This document shows positions 10,153 to 22,190 of a stretch of 64,000 bases of DNA, one piece after another. Position 1 is the stretch's first letter, and each line of letters starts with the position of its first letter. Origin of the DNA: Lentinus brumalis (Eukaryota > Basidiomycota > Agaricomycetes > Polyporales > Polyporaceae); NCBI GenBank assembly GCA_001792895.1, contig MARA01000027.1, forward strand, positions 1 to 64,000, written 5' to 3'. The translations under genes and the position numbers were made by a program. A model generated the notes under the pieces. It had not been told where the DNA came from. It saw only the letters and a list, made by a program, of their open reading frames with translations, and made no database searches.

Positions 10153-10863
10153 TCACCAAGGACTCGGAGCCGGTGCATATCGGGTGACGTGTGTGGGAGG
10201 GAACAGTGTTGAACTGTCCGCGTTTGAGCGCATGCCGCACCGAGGATGTGGTGATTTGTCGCCCACAGATGGAGTTCCGGGTTGGATGGACACTGTGCCA
10301 GGCTTTGTGCGTGTTGAGACTCGAGAAATGTCAGCCCGGGAGGACTGGGACTCAGCAGCCGCTCTCGTTCTTTGAGCCATAAGCATAGCTGTTGCTGAGA
10401 TGAAGGGACCGCGCATGCGAGCCGGGCGCTGCTTGAAATCGAATACATATCAGCACGTAATTTCTGGCGCACAGCTCCGTCTGTGTACGTATGTGGAGAC
10501 GGCCTCCGGACCCGGGTGCACGACACAACTGCCGAGGAATTTCGAATAACAATTCGTGGGAACCCGTCATCTGGAGGTATAAGTACTTAGGCAAAAGCGT
10601 GTCGGGATGTTACTCACCTGCTCGACTGACCTCTCTCCTGCCTTCCTCCTTTGACCTGACCTGTTCGCCGTCTTCCCTTCCCCGGACCTTTGCTCGCCGT
10701 TGTCGCACCACTGCTCGCCATAGTCCCTTGTCTTCTCGCTCCCTTCGTCTGTCTGCTCGCTGTCAACGCACCTCGCAACGTTGCCCGGGTCACTCCGCTC
10801 GCTCATGACTTGAAGGACCGAGCTGAGCTTTGGCTGTGCACGCAGGGGCAGGTGCGTATCCAT
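10153..10863 (-). pseudogene. Spliced minus-strand unit in copy A, broken relative to copy B
   Basis: A charged exon ending ..GERSVEQ with donor GTGAGTAA (10617-10610) is followed by a 42-nt exon at 10570-10529 (peptide M-T-G-S..F-E-I-P-R-Q) after a CTCCAG acceptor. The next donor has lost its GT (TTGTGT instead of GTGAGT as in copy B at 18784). Further along, 10416-10153 is open for 87 codons (..SVGDKSPHPRCGM..PAPSPW) and resembles the same place in B. Function unknown. The first two exons keep their exact positions in both copies, which argues that this was once a real gene. Confidence 0.4.
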
Positions 10864-12894
10864 CTCGTTCGAGGTTCGACCGTCCGATGGAATGGGAAAC
10901 AGACGAGGGGTGCGCTCGGCGTCGGGACGCAGCTGGGATGCATTGAGGGCTGGAGAAGACTTTGATATGTATAAGCATGTCTACTGGACGCAGGCTTCTG
11001 GTATGGAGGTCGCTTCGGAGTTGTCGGGGAAAGGGAGGGCAGAGGCGATCATTACTCACTGCAGCTGCACGTAGGCACGCACTTGTACGAGTGCTACTTT
11101 CACGACCTCAGTCCGCAATTCTCATCCGCAGATCCAGCTTTGCGGACTCCCTTGCAGGTCATCGGCCCGTGCGAGAACACCGTGAACACGCTCTTGTTGT
11201 GCACTAACACGCGGGGCAGCACTGAGCAGTCGTCGAGTCTTCGGGGAAGTGGGAAGGTGAAAGGAGAGACACACCGAAGCTGCGGGTGACCTGCCCACCG
11301 ACGACGAGGCCGGCAGTGCAGCCAGAAGGAGTCAGGAAATGAGGGGAAGGAGACGTTGCACGCATCGCGGTGGACGGCGGGATGAGGAATTGTCTTATGT
11401 ACTCGTCAGCGCAGGGAGCATGTACAGCGATCCAGAATGCATACCGGACAAGCCTTGAAATAACCGCGGTAGAGTCGAACGGCTTCGTATCTGCTCCGCA
11501 TCGCATATTGAGCACCGGCAGCACCGCGCGACGCAGGACTGAACATGCACATCACGTTCGATGCTAGATGGTGAGATTGAACGGGAGGTGGACGAGGGTA
11601 CAGTAAGCAGCGCAAGGCAGATCAGTGGCAGGTATACAGACTCGGAGGGTACGACGGAAGACTAGCAAGGGGAAGCATGCGGTTACTCACCTGTACTGTG
11701 AAATCACACCCTTCGTCAAGCCGTGAATGCTCGTCGTCTTGTCGGCGTGGAGAGGTGACGGGCCTCCTGTCCACACCAGCACTCACCGATACACCACTCC
11801 CGGGCGCACGGCGCACGGGCGTCGGGTCGGGTGGGCATACGAGTACAGCAGTCGATTAGCATTACAGGCAGCGTAAACATGCGCACAGAACAACATGACG
11901 AGGAACACAGAACGCAGATATGAAGCAGTCCAGTATGCACAAGAAACAAGACACGACGATCATCCGTGTATATGTTCAAGGTCCAGAAATCACGAGCCTA
12001 ACGGACATCGCAGTCATCGAGCCCGAGCTCAACACAAGCCGAGCTCGCACACTCGTGCTAGTACCGCACGCGGTCTTCGAACGTGAGCCCCTCAGCCTCC
12101 ATGAGCTTCCGTGCGGCCGGCTCGCTCAGCGGGTCGAGACAAAGCCAGCCCTCGGAGCGGTCAACGCGCCAGAACCGCTGCTCGTACCTCCGCAGGCCGT
12201 CCTTGCTCATGCCCGCCGCTGGTGGAATCGACGTTCCAGTGCAGTCCACGAGCGACGGAGGCGGGGAGGCGAAGTTGAACTGGTAGGGCGGCCGGCGGCG
12301 GTCGTGCACGATCTCGAGGAGGAGGTAGTGCAGTGCAGGCATCTGCTCGGCGATCGTCCGCGCGAACCGCTCGGTGCGCGAACCGGAGGGCGAGAGAGGC
12401 GCAGAAGCGGACGAGAGGGATGTGGACGAGGACGCAGCCGGGAACTCGTAGTCGTCCATGTCGTCGTCCGAGGACGTGCGGTCGAAGGGGACGGAGGTGC
12501 GGTCCCAGTGCAGGACGAAGGTGGTGAGCGTGTTCGCGAGCGGCAGCAGCATCGCGGCAAGGTCGTGCTGAGGGAATCTAGTCAGCACATCCACCTAGTA
12601 GGACACAAGAGTGAACGCACCGTGACGTCCGTCCACTTCCCTGGCTCCTCGACCCGCACGACGAGCTCACTCATGCCAGACCACGCAGCCGCGTTCGCAT
12701 CCCCCGAGCTCGCGCTGCCGAAGATTGTCCTGAGCCCCCGCTCTCGGCCTCTCGTCCGCTCCTTCCTCCGCTCCAACGCCCACCAGCCGCGTCCCAAACT
12801 CAAGCTGACGCTCGACGGCATAGTATCCGCCAGCAGCCTGCGCACGGCGGCCGCCTCCTGCCCGCCCAGACTAGGAGGACTCAGGCTCCCGATC

Positions 12895-13485
12895 GAGGGG
12901 ACTCAGTAGTGGTATTCGAAGTCCCCCGTCTATTAGAGGGCAGGACTTCGAATACCCCCAAGGGAGATGGAATAGGCCGGCTGGCGCAGCCTGAACTGGC
13001 GCAGGGAGATAGAAGACGGGGGAGGAGGTCGAATAGAGTGCGTGGCGCCGGCCCAGGACCTGGCAGGGGAGATAGAAGAGGACGGGAAGTCGAATAGAGT
13101 CGGGGAGATCGAAGAGAGCTGTGTAATGATCGAAAATAATGATTATTGCCATTAACTAAGTTATCCATAGGGTGCGCGAAGAGGACCCGCCATTCCTGCT
13201 CCCTCCCCTCCCTCGCTGCGCTCGGGGGTCCCCCAAGCCGGGAGCACTCAGGCGGGCACACTAAAGCCTCGTTCGCGCGATAAATCTATACCGGCGCCCT
13301 TCGGGGGGCAGGTACTGTTGAGGGCGCCTAACCCTAACAACCTAACCAACTAACCTAACCTAACAACCTAACCAAAGCCCTAACCCAAAACCCTCACTCT
13401 AACTCCGCTTATACGGGGAGATAGATCTTCGAAGTCCCGCCCTCTAATAGAGGGGGGAATTCGAATACCACTACTGAGAGTACTG
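12895..13485. mobile_element. 591-bp MITE-like element inserted in the copy A gene
   Basis: The element is absent from the equivalent point in copy B (about 21313). It is flanked by CCCGATC at 12888-12894 and 13486-13492, a 7-bp target duplication (8 with one mismatch). Its ends are inverted repeats of about 55-60 bp sharing CTCAGTAGTGGTATTCGAA and the core CTATTAGAGGGC. Each end is itself a hairpin: GGTATTCGAAGTCC at 12911-12924 pairs with 12943-12956. The interior has several GGGAGATAGAAGA-like purine blocks and a telomere-like CCTAAC tract (13327-13402). It has no transposase, so it would be non-autonomous; the superfamily is not clear from the target size. Confidence 0.75.
13327..13402. 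repeat. Degenerate CCTAAC/CCCTAA tract inside the MITE
   Basis: About ten imperfect units of CCTAAC, CCCTAA or ACCTAACAA occur in 76 bp. They resemble the fungal telomere repeat on the C-rich strand but are embedded in the transposon interior. Confidence 0.7.
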
Positions 13486-14345
13486 CCCGATCTCCAATCT
13501 CTTGACTGCGCAGGAGAGCCCGAGAGCGTACAGCCCCGGGGCGAAGCCACGTACGCACGCAAGGGCGGGAAGGAGCTGTAGAGTTGCGAACTGAGGTTAG
13601 CCTCCCGCGTCGCGTGAATGTCGGGCAGGGGCGGTCGTACACGCCGCTTCCCATTGCGGTGGTGGCCCATCGGTGGGACGGGGCTCTGGGGTTGTGTGCG
13701 GGGAGGTAGGGTGACTGGGGCGCGGGCACCGCAGCCGTCGAAGGGCGTGTAGACGTAGAGCTCTGCGACGCCGGGGAACGCGTGCACGAGCGGAGTAACG
13801 GTCGGAACGCCAGCGAGACGCAGCGCGAGGGTGCGCACGGAGGGATAGCGGAGTTTGTCCGCCACTGTGACGATTATTGCATTGCTTGCGCGGAGGGTAC
13901 GCAGAGTGGACATGGAGTGCACGAGCAGTGGGACTGGGTCTGGAAGGACTGTAATCACTCCTGGCGCAGCGGGAGTGGTCGCTGGAGGTGAGGCTGGGGT
14001 CGGGGTATTGCCAGGCTTCGCAAAGGAGGCGCAGATGACGGACTCGACCCAGGCATCGTCAAAGTCGACCTCGACGTGCTCGAGGGTCGCGCGAAGAGCC
14101 CTGACGGACTCGCAACCTGTCGGTCCGAGCTCAGAAAGAACGAGATGGGTTAGGGAAGAGAGCGCTGCAAACGCGCGGGGTATGCGCGGGTCGTGTGCGA
14201 GCAGAGGTTCCGCGTACGCGATGTGGAGGTGACCGAGGGAGGCCGCAGTGGATGGAGAGCAGAGACGCGGTCAGCAGGAGCTCGGATGGCGGGACAGTGC
14301 AGGCTTCAGGGACTCGGGACGCGTGCGCGTTGTTTGGCTGTGTTA

Positions 14346-17300
14346 GGATCGCATGCTCTTGCCATATGTGGCACACGCGTGCTTCTCGAACCGCTACTGG
14401 ACTCCGTTCCAGCGCATATATCGACCCACCCAGTGAACGTCCGAGCGAGTTGCCAGCCCGGGCACATTCCAGGGCACCCACCGTGACCGAGGACGGCCGA
14501 GAGACTCACGGCGGCAAGTAGCCTCGTGTCCGCGGTTATCCCCGCGCGCAAGATCTCCCGGGACGATCAAATGCCTCAGGACACTCTACAGGGTATAATG
14601 TACACTGGAGGGCTGTCGGGGGGTACAGTAAATGGTGAGAGTGTTGTCTGCCATGGTATGTCTTCATGCTGACAGTGTTGTAGAACTTCGAGGAGCGGGA
14701 GGGCGAGAAGAGCTGGCAGGGCAGGGGAAGACCATGTGCAAGCGCAGACAGCAGCCGTCCAGGACGAGAAGACAACTGGACCTCTAGCTTACTAAAGCAG
14801 AAGTCGACCAGTCGATCGCAGGGCATAGGAGGAGTTGGAACACCGTGTGATAGCATATACGCCTGTACTTGTACTACCCTACATGTACTGACTACGAACA
14901 CGACAGGAGCAGCGTATACTGCAAATCCCACCTCTAGAACCCCGGACAAGACTCGTGCCGGGCAACTCGGGTGCCTCCTCAGCACTTGGTACCCGCGCAC
15001 CGCCACCGCTCTTGTCTCTTACCACTACCATCACCCACGCCGTCTCCTCCTCTGGCTTCCTCTCTCGTGCTCCCTGCGCTCCTTCTGATGATCTACGCAC
15101 CTCGGACTTTCCGTCTTGATACTTGGCAACGGCACTCTGGCCTTCGGCGACTCGACGCTGGAATCCAGCACCGCCCACTCAGCAGGCTGGCGACGACTCG
15201 GAATTGAGCCGCGAGCACACACGACAGGCCGGGAGACCTGGCGGATAGGCTGTGAGGGCAGACAGAGGGACAACCAATCGTCAGTAGCCGGTTGCGTAGA
15301 CACGACAGTCTTCGTACGTACCTCTCCTCCCTTATCCCCTGCGCGCATCAAGAGTGCACCTTCCCTCCGGCTACAACGTGCTCATAGCGACGCACGCATG
15401 ATGCTGTTCCCTATCGGCCTGTCCGGCTGGGAGAATCATGCCCGGAAGTCGTAACTGGCGGCGTCGGGAGCTCGAGCGGCCAGGGATGCGGCTGAAGCTA
15501 AAAGGTAAGCCGCCAGGTACGTGAAGCACGGAAGACGACATGCTGACCATACGGGTGCAGTCGGACGACTGCCTCCAAGGATTCCGAACCCGGATGATGT
15601 CCATCGCGGACACGACGCGTCCTCAGCGACGCGCTGCAGTCTCGGCACCCTTCTGGAATAGCGGAGAAGGCCTTCGGCCTCTCTGACAATTCCGTACTGC
15701 TCGAGAGGTGCGTCAATCCGAGGTGCGTACAGTACACGGCATACCCCGACCTCACAGCACTGTGATCGAGCCGCGGTCGCCCACAGCGTCTCTCCCGGGC
15801 TGTCCGGGCTGCCCGGGAGACAGCTGCGACTGCCCGGGAGCACATACTGAATGGACTGACGGGTACGCCAGCCGGGCAGACATACCACGACATTCCCGGA
15901 CACGTCGACGCGACGCAACTTGCCCGGGAGGCTCCGTGATGTGCCCTGGACCACTGGAACAGGTGGATCCAGCTCCGGGGCACGGGTGACGCCGTTGGTG
16001 CAGTCCGGCAGAGCTGGAATCGCCCGTAGGCGACGTGTACGAGCGCGTCACCAGCGGACCGCGATGAGAACGTCTGCCCGCGCTGAGCAATGAAAACGCG
16101 ACCGCCCGGGGGCGCAGCAACAACCCGCCGGGTCTAGAGGTCTGGAGACACGACGGTGAGCTCGAAGGGTCCGGGCGTATGCAGAACAGACGGCTCACAG
16201 TGTCGCGGGCTCACAATACAGGTCCCTGCCGTCTTCAGCGGCGGGAACATCCCTCGCAGTAGAGTCGCTATGGCATGGTGAGCACCAGGTCAAGCGGGCA
16301 AGGTGAGAGCTTACCGAGTCGACACGTCACAGGCCGCCACAGCAGTCAAGACTCCGGGACGACGTTCGTCGCCGACTCGCGTATTCGGCGATGCAGCACG
16401 GTCCTGGGGATGCCTCGGAACTGCACGATGCATTAAGAGGCCCGGCGATGTTTTACTGCTACGAAGGTGAGTCAGTCCGAGGTGCGTACCGAAAAGAACA
16501 GCGCAGCACATACCTTGACTGCACGACACACAGATGACCGCGTGGTCAGCCACATTGAGTCACCGGGCACCGCAACTGCCTGGGACCGCGTAGATCGAGC
16601 GGCAAGTCAGCTCAGTTGCTGCATCCCGCATCCCTCAATGACATGGACGGCGAGACCGTCTGGAAGACCATCATGCAGGTCAGTAATTGATCGGTATAGC
16701 AGGAGAGATGATATGTACCGAGCTCACTCATGGCCTCACAGCTTAGCCGGGCGGGAGATCCGTGAAGAGGCGGCCATCGGAGAGGCGGACGTGGCCTGAT
16801 TGGCCTGGGACGCTTCGCATCGTGCCCGGGAGTGCTGGGTGTGGCGGAATGAGCTCCCGGGCACGGTTGACAGCATGGGCGCATTCCAGTTGAGGTTGAG
16901 TAACACGATGTCATGATGCCCCGGGTCTGCAGACGAAGGTGAGTATGGCGAGTACAAGCATTTGGGGAACTGTGATTGCGACGACTCACACATTCTCTCA
17001 GACGTTCGGATGGTCTAGCCATCTTCAGCATCGGCGAGAGCCTTCGCAGCGGAGTCTGTGTGAATGGTCAGCATATGTACGCGCAGGAAAGACGAGAGTG
17101 GACTGACTTGACGTGTCCCGGAGCGCATCAGCGCGGGGCCAACATCACAACCTCCTCGAGCCAGCCCGGCGGAGCACGACCGATGCCCCAGCTTCTTTCA
17201 ACGGTCGACCCGAGCAAAGGCTGGCACTGCGACTTGGAAAAGTCGCAGGTTTCGCCCCTCGCTGCCCCTCACATCACATCGGCTGTCGGTAGCGGGGAAG

Positions 17301-18149
17301 ATCAAATCCTGACAGTCTCGGACGTCGAGGTTGTCCAGGTCTGCGCCGTGTCTGCGCCGCGTCGCTGCCGGAATGGAAGGCGGCATGAGGAGTGATGTCA
17401 GAGCTGGTGAGACAGCGGACCGTGTCAGCAACGGTGCTGCGATGTGATGACTAGGAGGTACGTACCTCTCGGTCTGCAGGCTCGGACCTCCAAGCCTGCC
17501 ATTCGTAGTGGATGCTCGGGGCTTTGCTGACGATGTCGCGGGCTGCGAGGGAGGATGGAGGAGGGCTGAGTTGACGGAAACAACGTGATAGTCGTAGAAA
17601 GATGTAAGTACATACCGTCGCCGCAATACCAACTAGATTGGCCGAATAAGTTGTGTATGAGACCGTTTGTCGACTTGAGAGCAACGAAGAACATTGAGAG
17701 CTGAGTGCCGGTAGCATGGACGAGGCAGCGTGGATGGACAGGGGGCATGGGAGGAGGAAGAGATGCGACTGCAGGTGCCGTACGACCCTGGTCTTCCTGA
17801 CGCCGAATGGGCGTCCTGCTGCTGTGCTGCGTGGGGAATATCAGAGGTGGTTAGCGAGGTTCTCACTGCTTGTTCGGCGGCCTCGCGGTGCCGTCGGCAG
17901 GTCCCGGTCAATCTCTTGACTGCTCGCATCGACATGTGTGTACTTTGAGTCTCTTGCTCCTCGGGAATGGCTAGCTAGCGGGTCAGCAGGCTCATACTAC
18001 TTACTACGAGAGCTCGACCTGCTGGCATAGTACAAGAGCTCACTTCAATTACAGAGAATGCCCTCAGTCGCCCGAGGCCGTTGGAAATTTGAGCGGCTTC
18101 CCAGGACTCTCGCTTGACCGTGCTCTGGCCGTATTTCTGGTGTTTCAGG
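14346..18149. other. Anonymous tract without a recognisable gene
   Basis: No reading frame of convincing composition is seen on either strand. The tract is rich in CCCGGG-type palindromes (15795-15840, 16830-16865) and in splice-like GTGAGT/GTACGT/YAG signals. A short diverged internal duplication relates 15700-15750 and 16455-16500, both carrying TCCGAGGTGCGTAC. It could contain fragments of intron-dense genes or eroded transposons. Confidence 0.4.
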
Positions 18150-21100
18150 TCCCTGCCGACTGACGAGACACGTTCTGCGTCATCGTCCCCAGAGACTCAC
18201 GGACAATGTGGTCCTCCACCTACTTAGAACTTGCGAGATGAGCCACCAAAATGCTTTGAGCGGGAGCCTCCAAGCTCTGAGCTGCAGCCCCGTAAGCCTG
18301 AACAGTGACGAGTCTCAAGTCTCGACCGCCTGGGACTACGCGGCGGTAGGTGTGAGTAGTATTCAGTACTTCACCCAGAACTTCGGCTGAAACACATCGG
18401 AGTTTGCGCTCACCAAGGACTCGGAGCCGGTGCGTATTGGGTGACATGTGTGGGAGGGAACGGCATTGAACTGTCCGCGTTCGAGTGCATGCCGCAGCGA
18501 GGATATGGTGATTCGTCGCCCGCAGATGGGGTTCCGGGTTGGATTGACACTGTGCGAGGCTTCATGCGTGTCGAGACTCGGGAAATGTCAGCTCGCGAGG
18601 ACTGGGACTAAGCAGCCGCTCTCGGTCTTCGAGCTGTAAGCATAGCCATTGCTAACACGAAGGGACCGCGCACGCGAGCGGGCCCTGCTTGTGATTGCAT
18701 ACATACCAGCACGTAATACTCGGCGCACGGCTCTGTGTGCGTACGTACGAGGAGACGGCCTATGGACCCCGGTGCACGACTCACCTGCCGAGGAATTGCG
18801 AATACCGTGTCGCGAGAATGCATCATCTGGCAGTATAAGTACTGGGGCCAAAGCGGCCAGGGACGCTACTCACCTGCTCAACCTTCCTCTCTCCCGCCGT
18901 CCGCCTTCCATCTGTCCTCTTCACTGTCTTGCCTTCACCGAACCTCTGCTCGCGGTCCTCGCCCCACCGCTCGCTGGCATCCTTTGTCTGCTCACTGTCA
19001 ATGCACCTCAGCTCGTCGCTTGGGTTGCTCTGTTCATCCCATAGGTCACCGCGATGAATCCGTCGGACTGCACCTGGTACGTGTCCATGTTCTCGCCCCC
19101 TCGTTGCGCGCATCTCTGACAGTGTGCAGTTCACAGGAGGGCCGCAGCTTCATGAGCACGAGCAGGACCCGGCTGAGATCGGGCTGTACACGGACGTGTA
19201 GTTGTGTATCTATGTCGAGTGTCCATGGCGGGATGCAGGCGGAGGGGGACAAGCGATGCACTGGGCGGCGGGACGGAGTTGGATGCATTGAGGGCTAGAG
19301 AGGACTGCGATATATGGATGTTGACTCACCAGTGCAAGTGCGCATCACAGGCAGTCGCAGGCGCAAAGTAGGAGAGTATCACCGGGCTGCTCCGAACCTA
19401 GCGAGTAGGGACTCGAGGGCGGAGGAAGTAAGTACTTTGATACATGTAGGTACGCACCTGTATGGGTCTGCTATCAGGGCCTGAGCCGCAAATGCTCGGC
19501 GCCGTGGTCATCATTGAGAGGAGTCTATACGACCGATCGGGCGGACAGTCTGTACGACTCCTGTCCGCATCCCTCGCAGTTCATCGGCCCATGTAAGAAC
19601 ATCTTGAATGCCATCTGGTGCGCTTTCGAGGCGGCGAGTAAAGTGGGAAAGGAGAAGGAAGAGACACGACGATTCTCAAAGCTGCTGAGGGTGACCTGCC
19701 CACCGAGGACGCGCCAGCAATCCAGCCAGAGCAACACAGGAAAAGAAGGGAAGGAGACGTTGCGCGCATTGCGGTGGAGTGGGAACGGCGGCATGAGGAA
19801 CTGTCTTAAGTACTCGTCAGCGCAGGGAGCATGTACAGAGAACCAGAATGCACACCGGACAAGCCTTGAAATGACCGGGGTAGAGTCGAACGGCTGCGTA
19901 TCTGCTCCGCGTCGCATATTGAGCACTGGCAGCACCGCGCGACGCGGGACTGAACATGCACATCACGTCCGATGCTAGATGGTGAGATTGAACGGGAGGT
20001 GGACGAGGGTACAGTAAGCAGCGCGAGGCAGATCGGTGGCAGGTATACGGACTCGGAGGGTACGACGGGAGACTAGCAAGGAGAAGCATGCAGTTACTCA
20101 CCTGTACTGTGAACTCCCACCCTTCATCGAGCCGTGAATGCTCGTCGTCATGTCGGCGTGGAGAGGTGTCTTGCCAAGGGCCTCCTGTCCACACCAGCAC
20201 TCACCGATACACCACTCCCGGGCGCACGCGCGTCGGGTCGGGTGGGCATACGAGTACAGTAGTCAATTAGCATTACAGGCAGCGTAAACATGCGCACAGA
20301 ACAACACGACGAGGAACACAGAACGCAGATATCAAGCAGTCCAGTACGCACAAGAATCAAGACACGACGTATCATGAGAATCATCCGTGTATATGTTCAA
20401 GGTCCAGAAATCACGAGCCTACCGGACATCGCAGTCATCGAGCCCGTGCTCAACACAAGCCGAGCTCGCACACTCGTGCTAGTACCGCACGCGATCCTCG
20501 AACGCGAGCCCTCAGCCTCCATGAGCTTCCGCGCGGCCGGCTCGCTCAGCGGATCGAGACACAGCCAGCCCTCCGAGCGGTCCACGCGCCAGAACCGCCG
20601 CTCGTACCTCCGCAGGCCGTCCTCGCTCATGCCCGCCGCTGGTGGAATCGACGTGCCAGTGCAGTCCACGAGCGACGGAGGCGGGGAGGCGAAGTTGAAC
20701 TGGTAGGGCGGCCGGCGGCGGTCGTGCACGATCTCGAGGAGGAGGTAGCGCAGTGCGGGCATCTGCTCGGCGATCTGCCGGGCGAACCGCTCGGTGCGCG
20801 AACCGGAGGGCGAGAGAGGCGTCGAAGCAGACGAGAGGGATGTCGACGAGGACGCAGCCGGGAACTCGTAGTCGTCCATGTCGTCGTCCGAGGACGTGCG
20901 GTCGAAGGGGACGGACGTGCGGTCCCAGTGCAGAACGAAGGTGGCGAGCGTGTTTGCGAGCGGCAGGAGCATCGCGGCAAGGTCGTGCTGAGGTAATATA
21001 GTCAGCACATCCACCCAGTAGGACACAAGAGTGAACGCACCGTGACGTCCGTCCACTTCCCTGGCTCCTCGACCCGCACGACGAGCTCACTCACGCCGGA

Positions 21101-22190
21101 CCACGCAGCCGCGTTCGCATCCCCCGAGCTCGCGCTGCCGAAGATTGTCCTGAGCCCCCGCTCTCGGCCTCTCGTCCGCTCCTTCCTGCCCTCCAACGCC
21201 CACCAGCCGCGTCCCAAACTCAAGCTGACGCTCGACGGCATCGTATCCGCCAGCAGCCTGCGCACGGCGGCGGCCTCCTGGCCGCCCAGACTAGGAGGAC
21301 TCAGGCTGCCGATCTCCAACCGCTTCACCGCGCACGACAGCCCAAGCGCGTACAGCCCCGGGGCGAAGCCACGCACGCAAGCGAGGGGCGGAAATGAGCT
21401 GTAGAGCTGGGAGCTGAGGTTAGCCTCCCGCGTCGCGTGAATGTCGGGCAGGGGCGGTCGTACACGCCGTTTCCCGTTGCGGTGGTGGCCCATCGGTGGG
21501 ACGGGGCTCTGGGTTGTGTGCGGGGAGGTAGGGTGACTGGGGCGCGGGCACCGCAGCCGTCGAAGGGTGTGTAGACGTAGAGCTCTGCGACGCCGGGGAA
21601 CGCGTGCACGAGCGGAGTAACGGTCGGAACGCCGGCGAGACGCAGCGCGAGGGTGCGCACGGAGGGATAGCGGAGTTTGTCCGCTACTGTGACTATTATT
21701 GCATTGCTTGCGCGGAGAGTGCGTAGAGTGGCCATCGAGTGCACGAGAAGCGGGACTGGGTCTGGGAGGACTGTTGGCGCAGCGGGAGTGGGAGCGGGTG
21801 CTGAGGCTGAGGTCGGGGTGTTGCCAGACTTCGCAAAGGAGGCGCAGATGACGGACTCGACCCAGGCATCGTCGAAGTCGACCTCGACGTGCTCGAGTGT
21901 CGCGCGAAGAGCCCTGACGGACTCGCAGCCTGTCGGTCCGAGCTCAGAAAGAACGAGATGGGTTAGGGAAGAGAGCGCTGCAAACGCGCGGGGTATGCGC
22001 GGGTCGTGTGCGAGCAGAGGTTCGGCGTACGCGATGTGGAGGTGAGCGAGGGTGGTGGTGGTGGCGGTCAGGATGAAGAGGAGAGACGTGGTAGGAAAGT
22101 CGTCCAGGAGCTCGGATGGCGAGATGTATAGCGCGAGCCTCCGCGTCCGCAACGGCGCAGGCTTCGGGGGTACAGGGGATGGGGACGAAG
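18150..22190. repeat. Segmental duplication, copy B (lacks both insertions)
   Basis: This is the partner of 9942-14345. It contains GGTCC once at 18210-18214, the empty copia target, and an uninterrupted GCTGCCGATCTCC near 21307-21319, the empty MITE target. It carries the better-preserved F-box-like gene. Confidence 0.85.
18588..19134 (-). CDS. Possible intron-dense small gene in copy B, unknown function
   Basis: A charged exon (..RCIDSEQT..GERKVEQ) ends at 18874 with donor GTGAGTAG. A 42-nt exon at 18826-18785 follows (M-M-H-S..F-A-I-P-R-Q, acceptor TGCCAG, donor GTGAGTCG). Equivalent pieces are at the same positions in copy A. Further downstream an exon-like stretch reads LEDRERLLSPSP after CTTACAG. 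The gene model is incomplete and no domain is recognised. The conservation of exon length and splice signals between duplicates is the main support. Confidence 0.35.

Larger units (their letters stand above)
12058..14330 (-). pseudogene. Decayed copy of the F-box-like/LRR gene (copy A)
   Basis: This parallels the copy B gene at 20397-22707. Exon 2 (12567-12058) is intact and ends FEDRVRY-stop. The intron (12620-12568) keeps its GTGCGT donor and CAG acceptor. Exon 1 is broken in three ways: the 591-bp element at 12895-13485 lies inside it, a 1-bp deletion near 13550 shifts frame after SFPP, and beyond about 14236 the 5' coding part is deleted, removing the first 160 or so codons including the start. 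Where B has lost one C in the ACAACCCC run near 21512, A retains the correct frame, so A helps define the ancestral reading frame. Confidence 0.8.
9942..14345. repeat. Segmental duplication, copy A
   Basis: From GGTCCTCCACCTACT at 9942 onward the sequence parallels copy B from 18210 for over 4 kb, interrupted only by indels and a 591-bp insertion at 12895-13485. Similarity covers both the intergenic 9942-12057 and the F-box-like gene, and fades at about 14230-14345 after a deletion relative to B. A weak extension of the similarity seems to lie on the far side of the copia element (about 3990-4051 against 18150-18210). Long stretches look about 90% identical by eye. Confidence 0.85.

Noticed and set aside
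12058..12909. Plus-strand open frame of 329 codons opposite the copy A gene
   Set aside because: It is an antisense shadow of GC-rich exon 2; the minus strand carries the splice sites and the frame shared with copy B.
15775..15990. Dense CCCGGG palindromes as possible regulatory array
   Set aside because: Spacing is irregular and flanks are unrelated; the signal is weak compared with the arrays at 1374-3733.
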